In this document: in pieces, positions 22,490 through 33,607 of the stretch
Layout: each line of letters opens with the position of its first letter
Numbering within the stretch: the stretch's first letter is position 1
NCBI GenBank assembly: GCA_033439265.1
Contig: JAVTVX010000034.1
Span: 20,226,501 to 20,290,500, forward strand
Direction: 5' to 3'
Length of the DNA stretch: 64,000 nt
Source: Dillenia suffruticosa
Lineage: Eukaryota; Streptophyta; Magnoliopsida; Dilleniales; Dilleniaceae
Notes under the pieces: generated by a model
Database searches by the model: none
What the model was told of the DNA's origin: nothing
What the model saw: only the letters and a program-made list of their open reading frames with translations
Translations under genes and position numbers: made by a program

Positions 22490-23120
22490 ACGCAACAAGT
22501 GAGGTCAAGACCTCTGGTGCACAGTAAGAGTGTCCATTGTCATGTTACCCTAGGCCTGAACAAGAGGACCTTCTCAGAATCTATCATTTGACATCATGTT
22601 CATAGCTTATCATTGACAAAAGGAGAGGATCTCTTTCTTGTTTGGGCATTGACCCAATGAGGAATAGACTTTGCTTGAAGGCTTGAGCTGTGTAGAGAAG
22701 CAACACCTGCAATACATGCACGCAAAGAAGTTGCTTTAGTTTAAGAGCTCCAGATTCAAATTATAATTCATTCGAAACTAACATCTTTATTCAGAACACA
22801 GGAGGCACCTCGAAAAATTTCTAGAAATAGCAATGCAGCTCTCTCCAAATTCAGACCACAATCAAAGCTGCAAGCAGTCCTCTCAGCCACAGAGAATTGA
22901 GAAGAAGACACTGAGAAGTAGCAGCTCCCATTTTAACAATAACAGGAAATCAGCAGACCACTGCAATACTTTACTCGGGCAGAAAAACACTCAATAAAGA
23001 TCTTGAAGCAGAAATTGAGGGAGTAGCAGACTGTTTCAGCCTTAAACATATTACCTGAAGCAAAAGGAATCCAGAGCCAACAACGGCATTAGGCGGTCTT
23101 TCAGGTAACAGCCCAAGTGC
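22490..23120. repeat. Copy C of the NLR 3'-flank sequence
   Basis: An older, diverged copy of sequence that also occurs at about 24210-25000 (copy A) and 33670-34500 (copy B). Shared landmarks in order are: CTCTGGT near the start, CATGTTACCCTAG, GGACCTTCTCAGAAT, the CTTGAAGCTGTTTGGAGAAG-like stretch, CAGATTCAAATTATAATTC and GGAGGCACCT. It has no coding potential I can support and is probably 3'-flank or 3'-UTR of a lost NLR copy. Confidence 0.65.
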
Positions 23121-23549
23121 AGCAAAATACTAGGCATGAGCAGACCCCTTTCTGAAAGCAGAGCATTGGCTGAAAGATATTAGCATTGATTGAAACATTT
23201 GCAAAAAAAATAATAAATAAATAAATGGGATGGGAGGATTAATATGCAAATGCCAAGCTCAACATTGTGAACAAAATTCAGATTGCTTTAGTTAGAATCA
23301 AATTATCTAAATCTCAAGGTCTTATAAGTGTCTGTTATGATAAACACCAGAAGTAATTGGAAAATGAAGGGTGTACGGGATCTCATCTCTAAATAGGATG
23401 ACCTCTTTGACAAAGGCACTGGTGCACTGGAAGAGTATAGGATGATCAAGTTTTCTGTGACTTTGCAATGCCAAATTCTGGGCAACTCCATAGATTTGGA
23501 AAAGGGATAAAAGGAAAGGGAAGTGTCTGGGCACAGTAAGGGCTACAAG

Positions 23550-24080
23550 TAGGGGTGTGCAATATTTGGTGATAACCAAAAATCCGACCGAATCGAATTA
23601 AATTTAAATTTGATTTTTGGATTAGAATTGGTTTTCGGTTAGAACCGAATTCCAAATTTGGTTTTCGGTTCGAGTTTCGAATTGAGATTTTTAATACGAA
23701 TTCGAACCGAAAACCGAATTAGAGTTTTTAATTATCTCATTTTTTATTTATTTTGATTATTTATTATTTATTTATTTTTCTTTTTATGCAAACTTTGATT
23801 GGTAATTTTTTTTTAAGCAAGCAATAAAATAGTAGTTAAAAAGTTCATTATTTTATCAATTCGAATTTAGTTAAATTGGATTTATGTGAAAATTTAGATC
23901 TCAAAAATCAAAATCGAGTTTTTTTATTTATTCGATTCAATTCGAATTCAAACCGAAAACCTAATTTTGAATTTAAATGAATTCGGTTCGATTTTCGATT
24001 TGGAGTTAAAAAATGTCAAACCGAATTAATCAAATCGAATTAATCGAAGAATTCGAAAACCGAACCGATGAACCCCCCTA
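23550..24080. mobile_element. hAT-type MITE with 8-bp target duplication
   Basis: A 531-bp AT-rich insertion flanked by the perfect 8-bp duplication GCTACAAG (23542-23549 and 24081-24088). Its ends are inverted (TAGGGGTGTGC and, reading inward from the right, TAGGGGGGTTCATC). The interior has many CGAACCGAA/AATTCGGTT-like inverted motifs and no coding frame. Copy B at about 27150 has the uninterrupted site (GGCTGCAAGGC). The 8-bp duplication and the TAGGGGTG end fit hAT MITEs. Confidence 0.85.
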
Positions 24081-26111
24081 GCTACAAGGCGGAACAAGGT
24101 CAGGAGGCAAAGCGCCAAAAAAGAAAAAAAAAAGACAAAAACAAAGACTACAACTTACTCCAAATTATACCTTTTTGAAATTAATAATCTGCATCTATTA
24201 ACAATTTTCAGGCAAGTTCTCTGGTACATAATAAAATGTGTCTACTGTTATGTTACCCTAGTTTGTGGAATGAAAACAGCTCGTGTTGCATTCACATGCT
24301 TCTTAGTCCAAAAAAAGAAAAAATCCAAAGTAACATTCCACGAACATTCAGGGATTGGTGATTGCCTTCTGGCCTTGAACAAGGGGACCTTCTCAGAATA
24401 TACCATTCAACATCATGATCGTGACTTTAGGACCTTTGTACATTTGTTCTCAATTTTGGGCAGATATCTTTCTTGCTCAGACACTGACCCACTGAGGAAG
24501 AGATCTTTCCTATCCCTTACAGTACAAAAATGATTTGTTATATGTTGAAAGCTTGAAGCTGTTTGGAGAAGAAAAACCTGCATTTACCGAGAAGCAGCTT
24601 TAGTTAAAAACTACAGATTCAAATTATAATTCCTCCAAAAGCAACAGCTTCATTGGAGCATGGGAGGCACCTTCAAATTTTCCTGAAGAAATTGCTCTGC
24701 GCCTGTCTCAAAATTCTGACCAAAACCAAGGCAATAAGCAGTCCTCTCAACAGCAATGCAGGACCACACTGACAAGCAGCAGCTCCTATTCCCAACAATA
24801 ACATAGAATCAGCAGACCGTACGCAAAAGGGGCATTTGGCAACTAGCCACAATAACATCCTTGAGACTGATAAGCCAAATACACACATTACTAGATCAGA
24901 AACACACTCTGAAAAAGACCCTGTAGCAGCAATGGTGGAAGAGAACCATTGTTGCCTAAAAGCAATTTGCTGAAGCAAAACTAATCCAATAAAATTGGTT
25001 CTGCACAAAAATCAAATGGGATGGGTAAGATTAATACCCAAACACTAAGCTCATTATTGCAAACAAAATTAATTTTTTTCTAGTTAGAATCAAACTGTTT
25101 GATAGGTATCACTAAATAACTTTCCCAGTGTTTAATTTCTCCATTAACAAACTCAAACCTTAGATCTTGCTTAAAAGATACCATTGACCATACAAGCCTC
25201 TTTATATAGTTTTCTAAGACACTCCTAATAAATGCATGTCATTTTCTCTATACATCTCTTCACATTCTCATTAACTCTCATGACTCTTTAATTCTATACT
25301 ACATGAATTTATCTAATGATATTTTTCATACACACATTGAGAGCAATATGACTCTTGATTTTTCTATTTAAAAAAAAATTAATTATATATAATCTAACAA
25401 CATAATACAATTACTCACCGAAGATTTTTTTTTATTCCGATTGAAATTAAATCTTTTTCTCTGTTTTTGCATCATCATCTGAATCCGAATCTTGCAAATG
25501 AAACTTCATCATTCTCATCTTCAGAATCTCCCCTTGAATTTGATCTTCATTTGAAAATTCTTGGTCACATCCCCTAAATGTAAATTGTTAGCACTTTAGT
25601 TAAAATACAAATTCAAATTTTCAAAAACAAATTAAATACAATTCATATAAATTTTGTTTTCAAATAATTAGGAATTTACCTTATTTGAACTTCGGGTAGA
25701 CGGATATTTGGGACTAGTAGTCTGAGACATTATATTTGTGGGAACAAAATTGAATCATTTCTTATTTTGGATATCAAATTAATGTGACTTTTTTATTCTG
25801 ATTCAAGGTAAATGTTTTTCTCTGTCTTCTCATCATCATCCGAGTCCGAATCTTCCTCAACCTCACTCGCGTCAAATGAGAATTCTGAGTCACATTCCTT
25901 GAATATTTCTGAGTCCCATTCCCTGAATATTCTGAGTCATATTCCCTGTACATTTTTGAGTCACATTCCCTGAATGTAAATTGTTAGTCATCGGTCATAA
26001 TTTTGTGTCACCAATTCAAATTAAAATCCAATTCAGGCCTTGAAAAGCAAATTAAATACCATTTATATTTTAAAGTAAAGAGAATAATTTTGTTTTTAAT
26101 TAAGTAAGAAT

Positions 26112-26603
26112 TTACCATATAACTTTGGGTAGGAGGGATATGGAAGACCAATATTCTCCTTTCTCTTTTTCACACGGTCGTTTTAGATTAGGGCAGTTTC
26201 TGATCACTAGTCTGGAGAATTGTGGGAGTTCCAGCAATCCCTTTGGAAAGGACTGAAGCTTTGGACAGCGTTTGAGTAGGAGGGATTGGAGAGAGGTGAG
26301 GCTTTGAGAGAGACAGGGTGACAAGGAATCTAGATTAGGGAAATCAGTAATTTCAAGAGAATATAGGGAAGAGGGTAGTGTAAAGTCTTCTCCAAAGCAA
26401 ACCATATCTGGGCATACTTTTTCAATTCTGAAGTGTGTAAGGGAGGTAAGTTTGTGGACGCCCCACTCTGATATCTGCTGCCTCACATTCTTGCAGTTTC
26501 TGATTTCGAGTGATAAGAGGGTGGAGGGAATTCCAGCTTCCGGAAACTTCTCAAAGTCTGAAGCAATTACGTATGATAAGTGATTGAAGGGATGCGAGGC
26601 TTT
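26112..26603 (-). pseudogene. NLR exon 2 pseudogene (LRR C-terminus), copy A
   Basis: The 124-residue frame at 26112-26486 matches the C-terminal LRR exon of the intact NLR (35611-35985) with few differences; both contain CFGEDFTLPSSL, CPKLQSFPKGLLELPQF and EKEKGEYWSSISLLP. Upstream, one extra base near 26548 shifts the frame into a stop, and homology ends at about 26603. Exon 1, including NB-ARC, is absent. It is a leftover of a duplicated NLR and cannot make a receptor. Confidence 0.85.
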
Positions 26604-27008
26604 TTGAGGCTGTTGGGATTTTCATATCTTTTAATTTTGGATATGGTTAGGTTTTTGAATATCATATGTCGCAAAGAATCGAATAGTTACTAAAGTAAAC
26701 TTTTTGGCTAATATAGACATATAACTTGTTTTGATAGCCCATTGGCGTTGGCAAAGATAAGGGTAATTTGTAAGTTTCTTTTTCAGAAGGCAATATAAGG
26801 TGCATTTTGGTGCCCTCTACCCTCCTCTATTCCCCTCTATTCTGTATTTCTTAAAATCATAATTTCTTTATATAATGCTTATTTTGCACTTGTTAGAAAT
26901 TTGAAGGTTTTTTTTTTTATTTAATTATTATTTTTCAAGGATCCAACTTTATATATCAAAATTTCAACTTTTTTAATATAATGACATGATAATGGAGCTG
27001 ATTTGAAG
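26604..27008. other. Unique spacer between copies A and B
   Basis: AT-rich DNA with a short C/T-rich patch near 26820 (CCCTCTACCCTCCTCTATTC). No gene or repeat edge recognised. Confidence 0.4.
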
Positions 27009-27216
27009 CCCTCTTTGACGAAGGAACTGGTGCACTGAAGAGTACAGGATGATCAAGTTTTCTATGACCTTGCAATGTCAAATACTGGGCAACTCCATAG
27101 ATTTGGAAAAGGGATAAAAGGAAAGGGAAGTGTCTGGACACAGTAAAGGCTGCAAGGCTGAGCAAGGTCAGGAGGTAAAGCGCCCAAAAAAAAAAAAAAA
27201 AAGGACAAAAACAAAG

Positions 27217-28701
27217 TGGTGTGTCATCAAACAACCAAAAATAAAATACCTACTTCAAACAATACGAATATAGCGCGAGTAGGGTCGTATCCACAGAGAA
27301 CGGCGGATTTATCTCTTTTAAGGAAAATGAAAATATGGGGGGTTTTGATGAAATAATCTAAAATAACTAAGCAAACAAATTAATGAAAATTAACTACAAT
27401 AAAATGATGAGAAAATATCAATTAAAGGAAAAGATGTCAATTAAGATAAAATCTAGCCAAATGAGTTATTTCCGCCTTGATGTGTTTGATTGATCATCGA
27501 TACAAAAATTACTCGATATTATACGAATAAATTGGTTATAGCCGCTAAGTACCACGAAGCGACCAATCTTTCCGTACTTCTTCGGTAATCAAGATACCAT
27601 CGTTAATTACTTCCCTAATCGAAAGACAACCCAAGAGACCCTCGTTGGATTTAATGTTCCGACAGCATTAAGATCTAGAGAGACCCAATTCTAATCAGTA
27701 AATTTCAATCTGGATTTATTTAAATTAGATTACATAATCTTTTGACATACATCCTACCGCTTGCGAGACCATAAAATTATGTCAATTACCACTCCATTAA
27801 AAACACACAAACCTTGTTATTTTTAAATGGTAGTAGACTATTCTAGAGTTATTAAATATAGCGCTTTATTTAACAATCTCAAAACAATCATAAACACTAA
27901 GTATAGAGATTAAATAAATACCCACAAATATCAAGCAAATAAGATCATTTAGATCTCACAATCATCATTCATCAAGGGTTCAATAATCCTTTGACTAGAA
28001 AAATAAATTAAAAACAAAGCATAATAAAAAGAAAACTCATAAAAAATGAATATTGCTTCTAAGAAATGAAGAAAAGAACAAAGAGTTTCTCCCCCGGCTG
28101 AAGGCTGCTACTGTAGACGTGAATAGTGCTGCCCCCAAGGGGCTGCCTGGCTGCCTCCTCCAAGGTTCTTCTCCAAGGTTTGGAATACTCCTATATATAT
28201 ATATGAGTAGAAACCCTAAAGAACATAGGATTTTTCCTATTTGTAAAAAGTAAATATTTCTAACCCTAATAACTACTAAATAAATAAAAAGAAAGTAAAA
28301 GGTAAAAAGTAAAATTCCTAAAACATAAAATCTAACAAATTTATATTTTTAAAAATTTCTTTTCCTAAATATTAGGAATGGAATAAAATTCTTCAATATC
28401 TTCAATTCCATCCCAACTTCCTCTTGAATGTGTAACTAGGAAAGGAAGTTTTTACTGCAGTAAATCTTCAAAACCTCTTACTTGCCTCTTGAAATCCACG
28501 TGCCCACGTGCTAATGAAAGAGTATTGCTGTCCAATTTTCCTTATTTTACAAAATTGCTCCAATTTAACTCATTTTTCTTCATTTTCCATAATAAATTTC
28601 CTCATAAATCAAATGTCACAAAACATAAATATTAGTGTAATATTTATTCAAAAAATAATACAAAATCAATCGCAAATATTATACTTATTTAACCCCTATC
28701 A
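27217..28701 (-). repeat. 3' LTR of the Athila-like element
   Basis: About 1485 bp, TG..CA, matching 32119-33602. The shared 66-residue frame in each LTR (28053-28253 and 32955-33155) arises only because the LTRs are copies and shows no protein motif. Confidence 0.93.
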
Positions 28702-28716
28702 AATTCCCCCACACCT
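28702..28716 (-). promoter_or_regulatory. Polypurine tract of the Athila-like element
   Basis: The minus strand reads AGGTGTGGGGGAATT directly before the 3' LTR, the normal polypurine tract position and typical wording for Athila elements. A second similar tract (TTAGGTGTGGGGGG on the minus strand) lies at about 30133-30148 within the interior. Confidence 0.8.
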
Positions 28717-31029
28717 ATATGATGCTTGTCCTCAAGTATCTCTAACTAAAATAAAATTGAAACTATCCAACCTATTTTTTTCTTCCAAACGTCTAAGTTA
28801 ACAATTACTATAAAAGTCAAACCAAAAATACAATCGAAACAACAAGTATTTCACAGCATTCTGCACTAAAACAATCTCCACATGTCTCAACAGTCACTTA
28901 TGAAATCAAAACAGCAAGATTCGACAATCCTCTCCAAGGGGTCACTCTAATGTACTCGAAAGGGTGAAGAATATTTCAACAACACTCAAATCAACACATT
29001 GGAATTGACATTACCATATGCTTGCAAATATATCAAATCTCCACCACTTAAAAATTAGAATTTCATGTATCAATTAAAAGGTCTTTTATTTGGTTGTGAT
29101 GGGGTTTGGGTAAAAGGTAGGATAAGGGGATATTTAAGGGTTAAAAATGTACCAAAAGAAATATATAATTAACTACATAATTCTCATAACATCGATTGAT
29201 CTTTGCCTCAAGCAATCAACAAACAAAATTTGACTTCTTGCTCTTCAAATATATAGCCAACAGCAAACAATATACAAGATGTCAAATGATTTCTCAATTT
29301 TTCATAATTGAAGTATAAATAAATTTTCAATCAAAATACAATACTTCTCTTTCTCATCTTTTTTTTTTTCTTTTCTTTTTTTCTTCTTTTTTTCAGCATT
29401 TTCTTTTTTTTTTCTTGCTTTTTTTTTTTTCGAACATATATCATCTTCATGAAAATGTCAACATCAAAATTCTAATCATCATCTTTCTATTGAGGCGAAC
29501 ATAAAACCAAAATCATGTAATTAAATATATATACCTTTGGTACTAGGGTTTGAAACGAAGGCTAAAATCAAAGGCTAGATGTTGTATTGAGTGGGTTTTA
29601 AAGAAGAAAAAAGGTAAAGGCTCAAATTGGGTAACTAAGGGTTCATGAAATCAGGGTATGGATTTTAAGAAAGCCAAAAATAGGGTAAAACCTAAGTGCC
29701 TTTGTCATTTCAATGCATAAAATCCTATATGTGATCTCGAAATGCATAACAATGCAAGTTCTAGAATGTGCAATCCAAGTGTGATAATCACTCATCAAGA
29801 AAAATAATCTCGAGCACAAAGAATGAATTTGCTCGTTTATGGCTCAAAACCTCACTTTTTAAGTAGGGTTTGTGTCAAATCTTATATGTTCATCATTCAA
29901 AGAAAACTATTAAAGACATGAGAAGCCATTTCAAGCACAAAAGCCATTGATACAAGCCATTTTTCATATATCTCTAGCCAACCAAATAGCATACATCAAC
30001 AAAGAAAGCTCAGAATTTTTTTTTTTTTTTTTTTATTTTTTGAAGAAACAAAATTTAAACTAATAAAATAATAATAAAAAAAAAAACAAATATAGTGTCA
30101 AAAACCAAAACAAAGAGAAAAATACCTAACATCCCCCCACACCTAAATCATACATTGTCCTCAATGTATGCTTAAGTTAAGAGAGATAAAAAAAAATGTA
30201 TAAATAAATCAAATAAAATAAAAAAAACAAAAAACAAATAACAAATAACGAAGAAATAAAAGAGAAAGGTGAGAACAATACTCCCCTAGGGTAGAGTGGA
30301 GAATGGAGGAATAATTCCAACGAACTCGAGAAAAGAGCTATGACGTGGGCACACCGTAATTATCAAGCATTTCGGTCCATTATTGAGGCTTCAAGGTAGA
30401 GAGAGAAACCCTAAAAAAATAAAATAAAATGCAAGTGTTAAAATAGAAGTGAAATTCGCCTCTATCTCTCTCTCTTTTTTTTTTTTTTTTTTTTTTTACA
30501 GAAGTGGGTTGATTTTAGGGCGTGGGCACGCCCTAAATGAAGTGAGATTCTGTCTATCTAATGGTTGAAGGGCCAGACGTGGACGGATCGTAGAGCGTGG
30601 TCACGCCCTATCGTGGGAGTACGTCTGCCAGTGGGAGTGATATGGGCAGATGTGGGTAGGAGTTAGGGCGTGGGCACGCCCTATACTACGACCGCTTCTG
30701 AAATTTTTTTTTTTTTTTTTTTTTTAAAACCTAAATCAAGGATCAAGACTAAATCAAATCAACATAAATGAGAATAAATAAACAAAAATAAAAATAAAAA
30801 TAAAAATAAACATAAAGAAAGTATTGGGTTGTCTCCCAATAAGCGCCTTTGTTTCATGTCTTTGGCTCGACATGATCTTCTCTTTTCAACCTCGCTCAAA
30901 TATCGGTCCAGTCCATTTTGACTTTAACTTGCCTGGAATGAATTTCAATCTTAAATTGAAATGAAGGACTTTATGGCCTACCATAAATCGTTTCCGATGT
31001 GGGAGTTTGTCTTGAAAAAATTTATCCCA
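28717..31029 (-). other. Non-coding interior of the Athila-like element
   Basis: Replaces the pol genes of a full element. It holds long polypyrimidine runs (29338-29440, 30004-30045, 30475-30498, 30705-30725), A-rich stretches and three GC-rich palindromes at 30514-30683. No coding frame of any quality is present. Confidence 0.75.
30514..30683. repeat. Three evenly spaced GC-rich palindromes
   Basis: Palindromes of the form TAGGGCGTG-GG-CACGCCCTA lie at 30514-30537 (11-bp perfect arms), 30591-30610 (one mismatch, centre GT) and 30664-30683 (9-bp perfect arms). They start 73 to 77 bases apart in otherwise AT- or T-rich DNA. They could form short hairpins or bind a dimeric factor; the function is unknown. 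Confidence 0.8.
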
Positions 31030-31971
31030 TTATGCAAAATTATTTGTAAAATTCTTTTCAAACGCAAAATTCAATTTATTTTGCACAAAAGAGTCATGAA
31101 CAGTGAAGTCCATCTCCTTCTCATCATCTTGTTCTTTGGAATATGTCAACCTACCAGGAAAAGGAGAAGAGATGGTTAGTTTCAAATTTGAGTTGTTTAG
31201 TTCCTCACTTACCTTCGTAGCCGATTCATTTAATATTGATACTTTGGTTTGTTCGGCCTCTTTATCTCCTTCAGTTGTCGATGAGTTGTCCTGCAGTTTC
31301 CCTTCATTCTTGACTACCATAACACTCACATTTTTTTCCAGGTCGATCTCTACTTGAGAGGTTAGCTTCCCATTATTTTTCTCCATTCAACTTATGGTCG
31401 TTGCCAGTTGCGACACCTGATTTTTCAAGTTTTGGATGCTGATTCTTGTCTCTAGTTGAAATCGTTGATTTTCCTGTTGTAACCGTTGGGTTTCCTGTTG
31501 AAACAATTGAGTGCTGTTAGCCAAACTTTTAACAATTTCTTCTAAAGACGTACCTTGATTTGAAGAGGGTTGCTGAGATTGAAATTGTGGTTGGTATTGT
31601 GGTTGTTGTTGGAACTCTTGTGGCCAATTTCCATAACTGAAGTTTGGTTGATCCAACCATCCTTGGTTGTAGGGGTTCGAATATGGATCATCATAAAGAA
31701 TGGGACACTTATCGGTTGGATGCCCCATGTTCGAGCAAATACCACATGTTTTCACTCGTTGGATTTGTCCTACAACAAATCTTTCCACAATAGAAATTAG
31801 GGAATCTATTTTATGTTCAAGGGAAAAACTACTCACCTCATTGACCCTTGTTGGAACATCTTGCCATATTCTAAATTGATAGGGAGTCTCAATATTAGAA
31901 AAATCACTGCAAAAAGCATGTTCATTAAAATCAGGAAATAACAACTCCCTTAAAGTCTTTTGACTGGCCAT
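31030..31971 (-). pseudogene. Athila-type gag remnant
   Basis: A 194-residue frame (31387-31971) and a 118-residue frame (31030-31386) are in the same phase, separated only by one TGA at 31387-31389. The first contains a zinc-binding motif of Athila Gag type, CGICSNMGHPTDKCP, then Gln-rich sequence. The second contains SPFPGRLTYSKEQ, like the Gag-protease junction of Athila proteins. The N-terminal part of a full Gag is largely missing and no pol follows, so the protein is non-functional or at best partial. Confidence 0.8.
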
Positions 31972-32095
31972 GTCCGAATGTTTTAAATCCTTCTCTTCAA
32001 TGTCGTTGACAAACTTTCAATAAATTCACTGTAAATATTAGTCCCAAAAATAAAAAGGAAACAAAACTTAAAAGAAATAAATCACTTAACACCGT

Positions 32096-32113
32096 TCCCC
32101 GGCAACGGCGCCA
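32096..32113 (-). promoter_or_regulatory. Primer-binding site, Asp tRNA
   Basis: The minus strand reads TGGCGCCGTTGCCGGGGA, an 18-base perfect complement to the 3' end of plant Asp-tRNA(GUC), located 5 bases inside the 5' LTR. This primer is characteristic of Athila elements. Confidence 0.92.
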
Positions 32114-32118
32114 AAATT

Positions 32119-33602
32119 TGGTGTGTCGTCAAACAACCAAAAATAAAATACCTATTTCAAACAATACGAATATAGCGCGAGTAGGGTCGTATCCACAGAG
32201 AACGGCGGATTTATCTCTTTTAAGGAAAATGAAAATATGGGGGGTGTTGATGAAATAATCTAAAATAACTAAGCAAACAAATTAATGAAAATTAACTACA
32301 ATAAAATGATGAGAAAATATCAATTAAAGGAAAAGATGTCAATTAAGATAAAATCTAACCAAATGAGTTATTTCCGCCTTGATGTGTTTGATTGATCATC
32401 GATACAAAAATTACTCGATATTATACGAATAAATTGGTTATAGCCGCTAAGTACCACAAAGCGACCAATCTTTCCATACTTCTTCGGTAATCAAGATACC
32501 ATCGTTAATTACTTCCCTAATCGAAAGACAACCCAAGAGACCCTCATTGGATTTAATGTTCCGACAGCATTAAGATCTAGAGAGACCCAATTCTAATCAG
32601 TAAATTTCAATCTGGATTTATTTAAATTAGATTACCTAATCTCTTGACATACATCCTACCGCTTGCGAGACCATAAAATTATGTCAATTACCACTCCATT
32701 AAAAACACACAAACCTTGCTATTTTTAAATGGTGGTAGACTATTCTAGAGTTATTAAATATAGCGTTCTATTTAACAATCCCAAAACAATCATAAACACT
32801 AAGCATAGAGATTAAATAAATACCCACAAATATCAAGCAAATAAGATCATTTAGATCTCACAATCATCATTCATCAAGGGTTCAATAATCCTTTGACTAG
32901 AAAAATAAATTAAAAACAAAGCATAATAAAAAGAAAACTCATAAAAAATGAATATTGCTTCTAAGAAATGAAGAAAAGAACAAAGAGTTTCTCCCCCGGC
33001 TGAAGGCTGCTACTGTAGACGTGAATAGTGCTGCCCCCAAGGGGCTGCCTGGCTGCCTCCTCCAAGGTTCTTCTCCAAGGTTTGGAATACTCCTATATAT
33101 ATATATAAGTAGAAACCCTAAAGAACATAGGATTTTTCCTATTTGTAAAAGGTAAATATTTCTAACCCTAATAACTACTAAATAAATAAAAAGAAAGTGA
33201 AAAGTAAAAAGTAAAATTCCTAAAACATAATATCTAACAAATTTACATCTTTAAAAATTTCTTTTCCTAAATATTAGGAATGGAATAAAATTCTTCAATA
33301 TCTTCAATTCCATCCCAACTTCCTCTTGAATGTGTAACTAGGAAAGGAAGTTTTTACTACAGTAAATCTTCAAAACCTCTTGCTTGCCTCTTGAAATCCA
33401 CGTGCCCACGTGCTAATGAAAGAGTATTGCTGTCCAATTTTCCTTATTTTACAAAATTACTCCAATTTAGCTCATTTTTCTTCATTTTCCATAATAAATT
33501 TCCTCCTAAATCAAATGTCACAAAACATAAATATTAGTGTAATATTTATTCAAAAATAATACAAAATCAATCGCAAATATTACACTTATTTAACCCCTAT
33601 CA
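32119..33602 (-). repeat. 5' LTR of the Athila-like element
   Basis: About 1484 bp, matching 27217-28701 with scattered substitutions (for example TCGTCAAAC for TCATCAAAC near its left end). It ends CCCCTATCA directly before the CAAAG target duplication. Confidence 0.93.
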
Positions 33603-33607
33603 CAAAG

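Larger units (their letters stand above)
23402..26603. repeat. Copy A of the NLR 3'-flank duplication
   Basis: Collinear with 27009-36101 once the MITE (23550-24080) is removed here and the Athila-like element (27217-33602) is removed there. It covers the downstream flank and most of exon 2 of the NLR gene and stops abruptly about 20 bases from the exon-2 start. Left of 23402 and right of 26603 the two copies are unrelated, so these are the breakpoints. Confidence 0.85.
27217..33602 (-). mobile_element. Non-autonomous Athila-like LTR retrotransposon
   Basis: A 6386-bp element on the minus strand flanked by the perfect 5-bp duplication CAAAG (27212-27216 and 33603-33607). It has LTRs of about 1485 bp, an Asp-tRNA primer site, a gag remnant and a G-rich polypurine tract, but no RT, RNase H or integrase. 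The primer site and the gag zinc-finger region are typical of the Athila group of Ty3/Gypsy. LTRs differ by roughly 2 percent by eye, so it is older than the Tekay-like element. It inserted into copy B of the NLR flank; copy A shows the empty site. Confidence 0.9.

Noticed and set aside
28053-28253. 66-residue frame repeated at 32955-33155
   Set aside because: Both copies are simply the two LTRs of the Athila-like element; no protein motif.
30514-30683. Repeated palindromes as a CRISPR array
   Set aside because: Only three units, arms rather than constant repeats, non-repeat spacers of T-rich transposon DNA, in a plant genome without cas genes.
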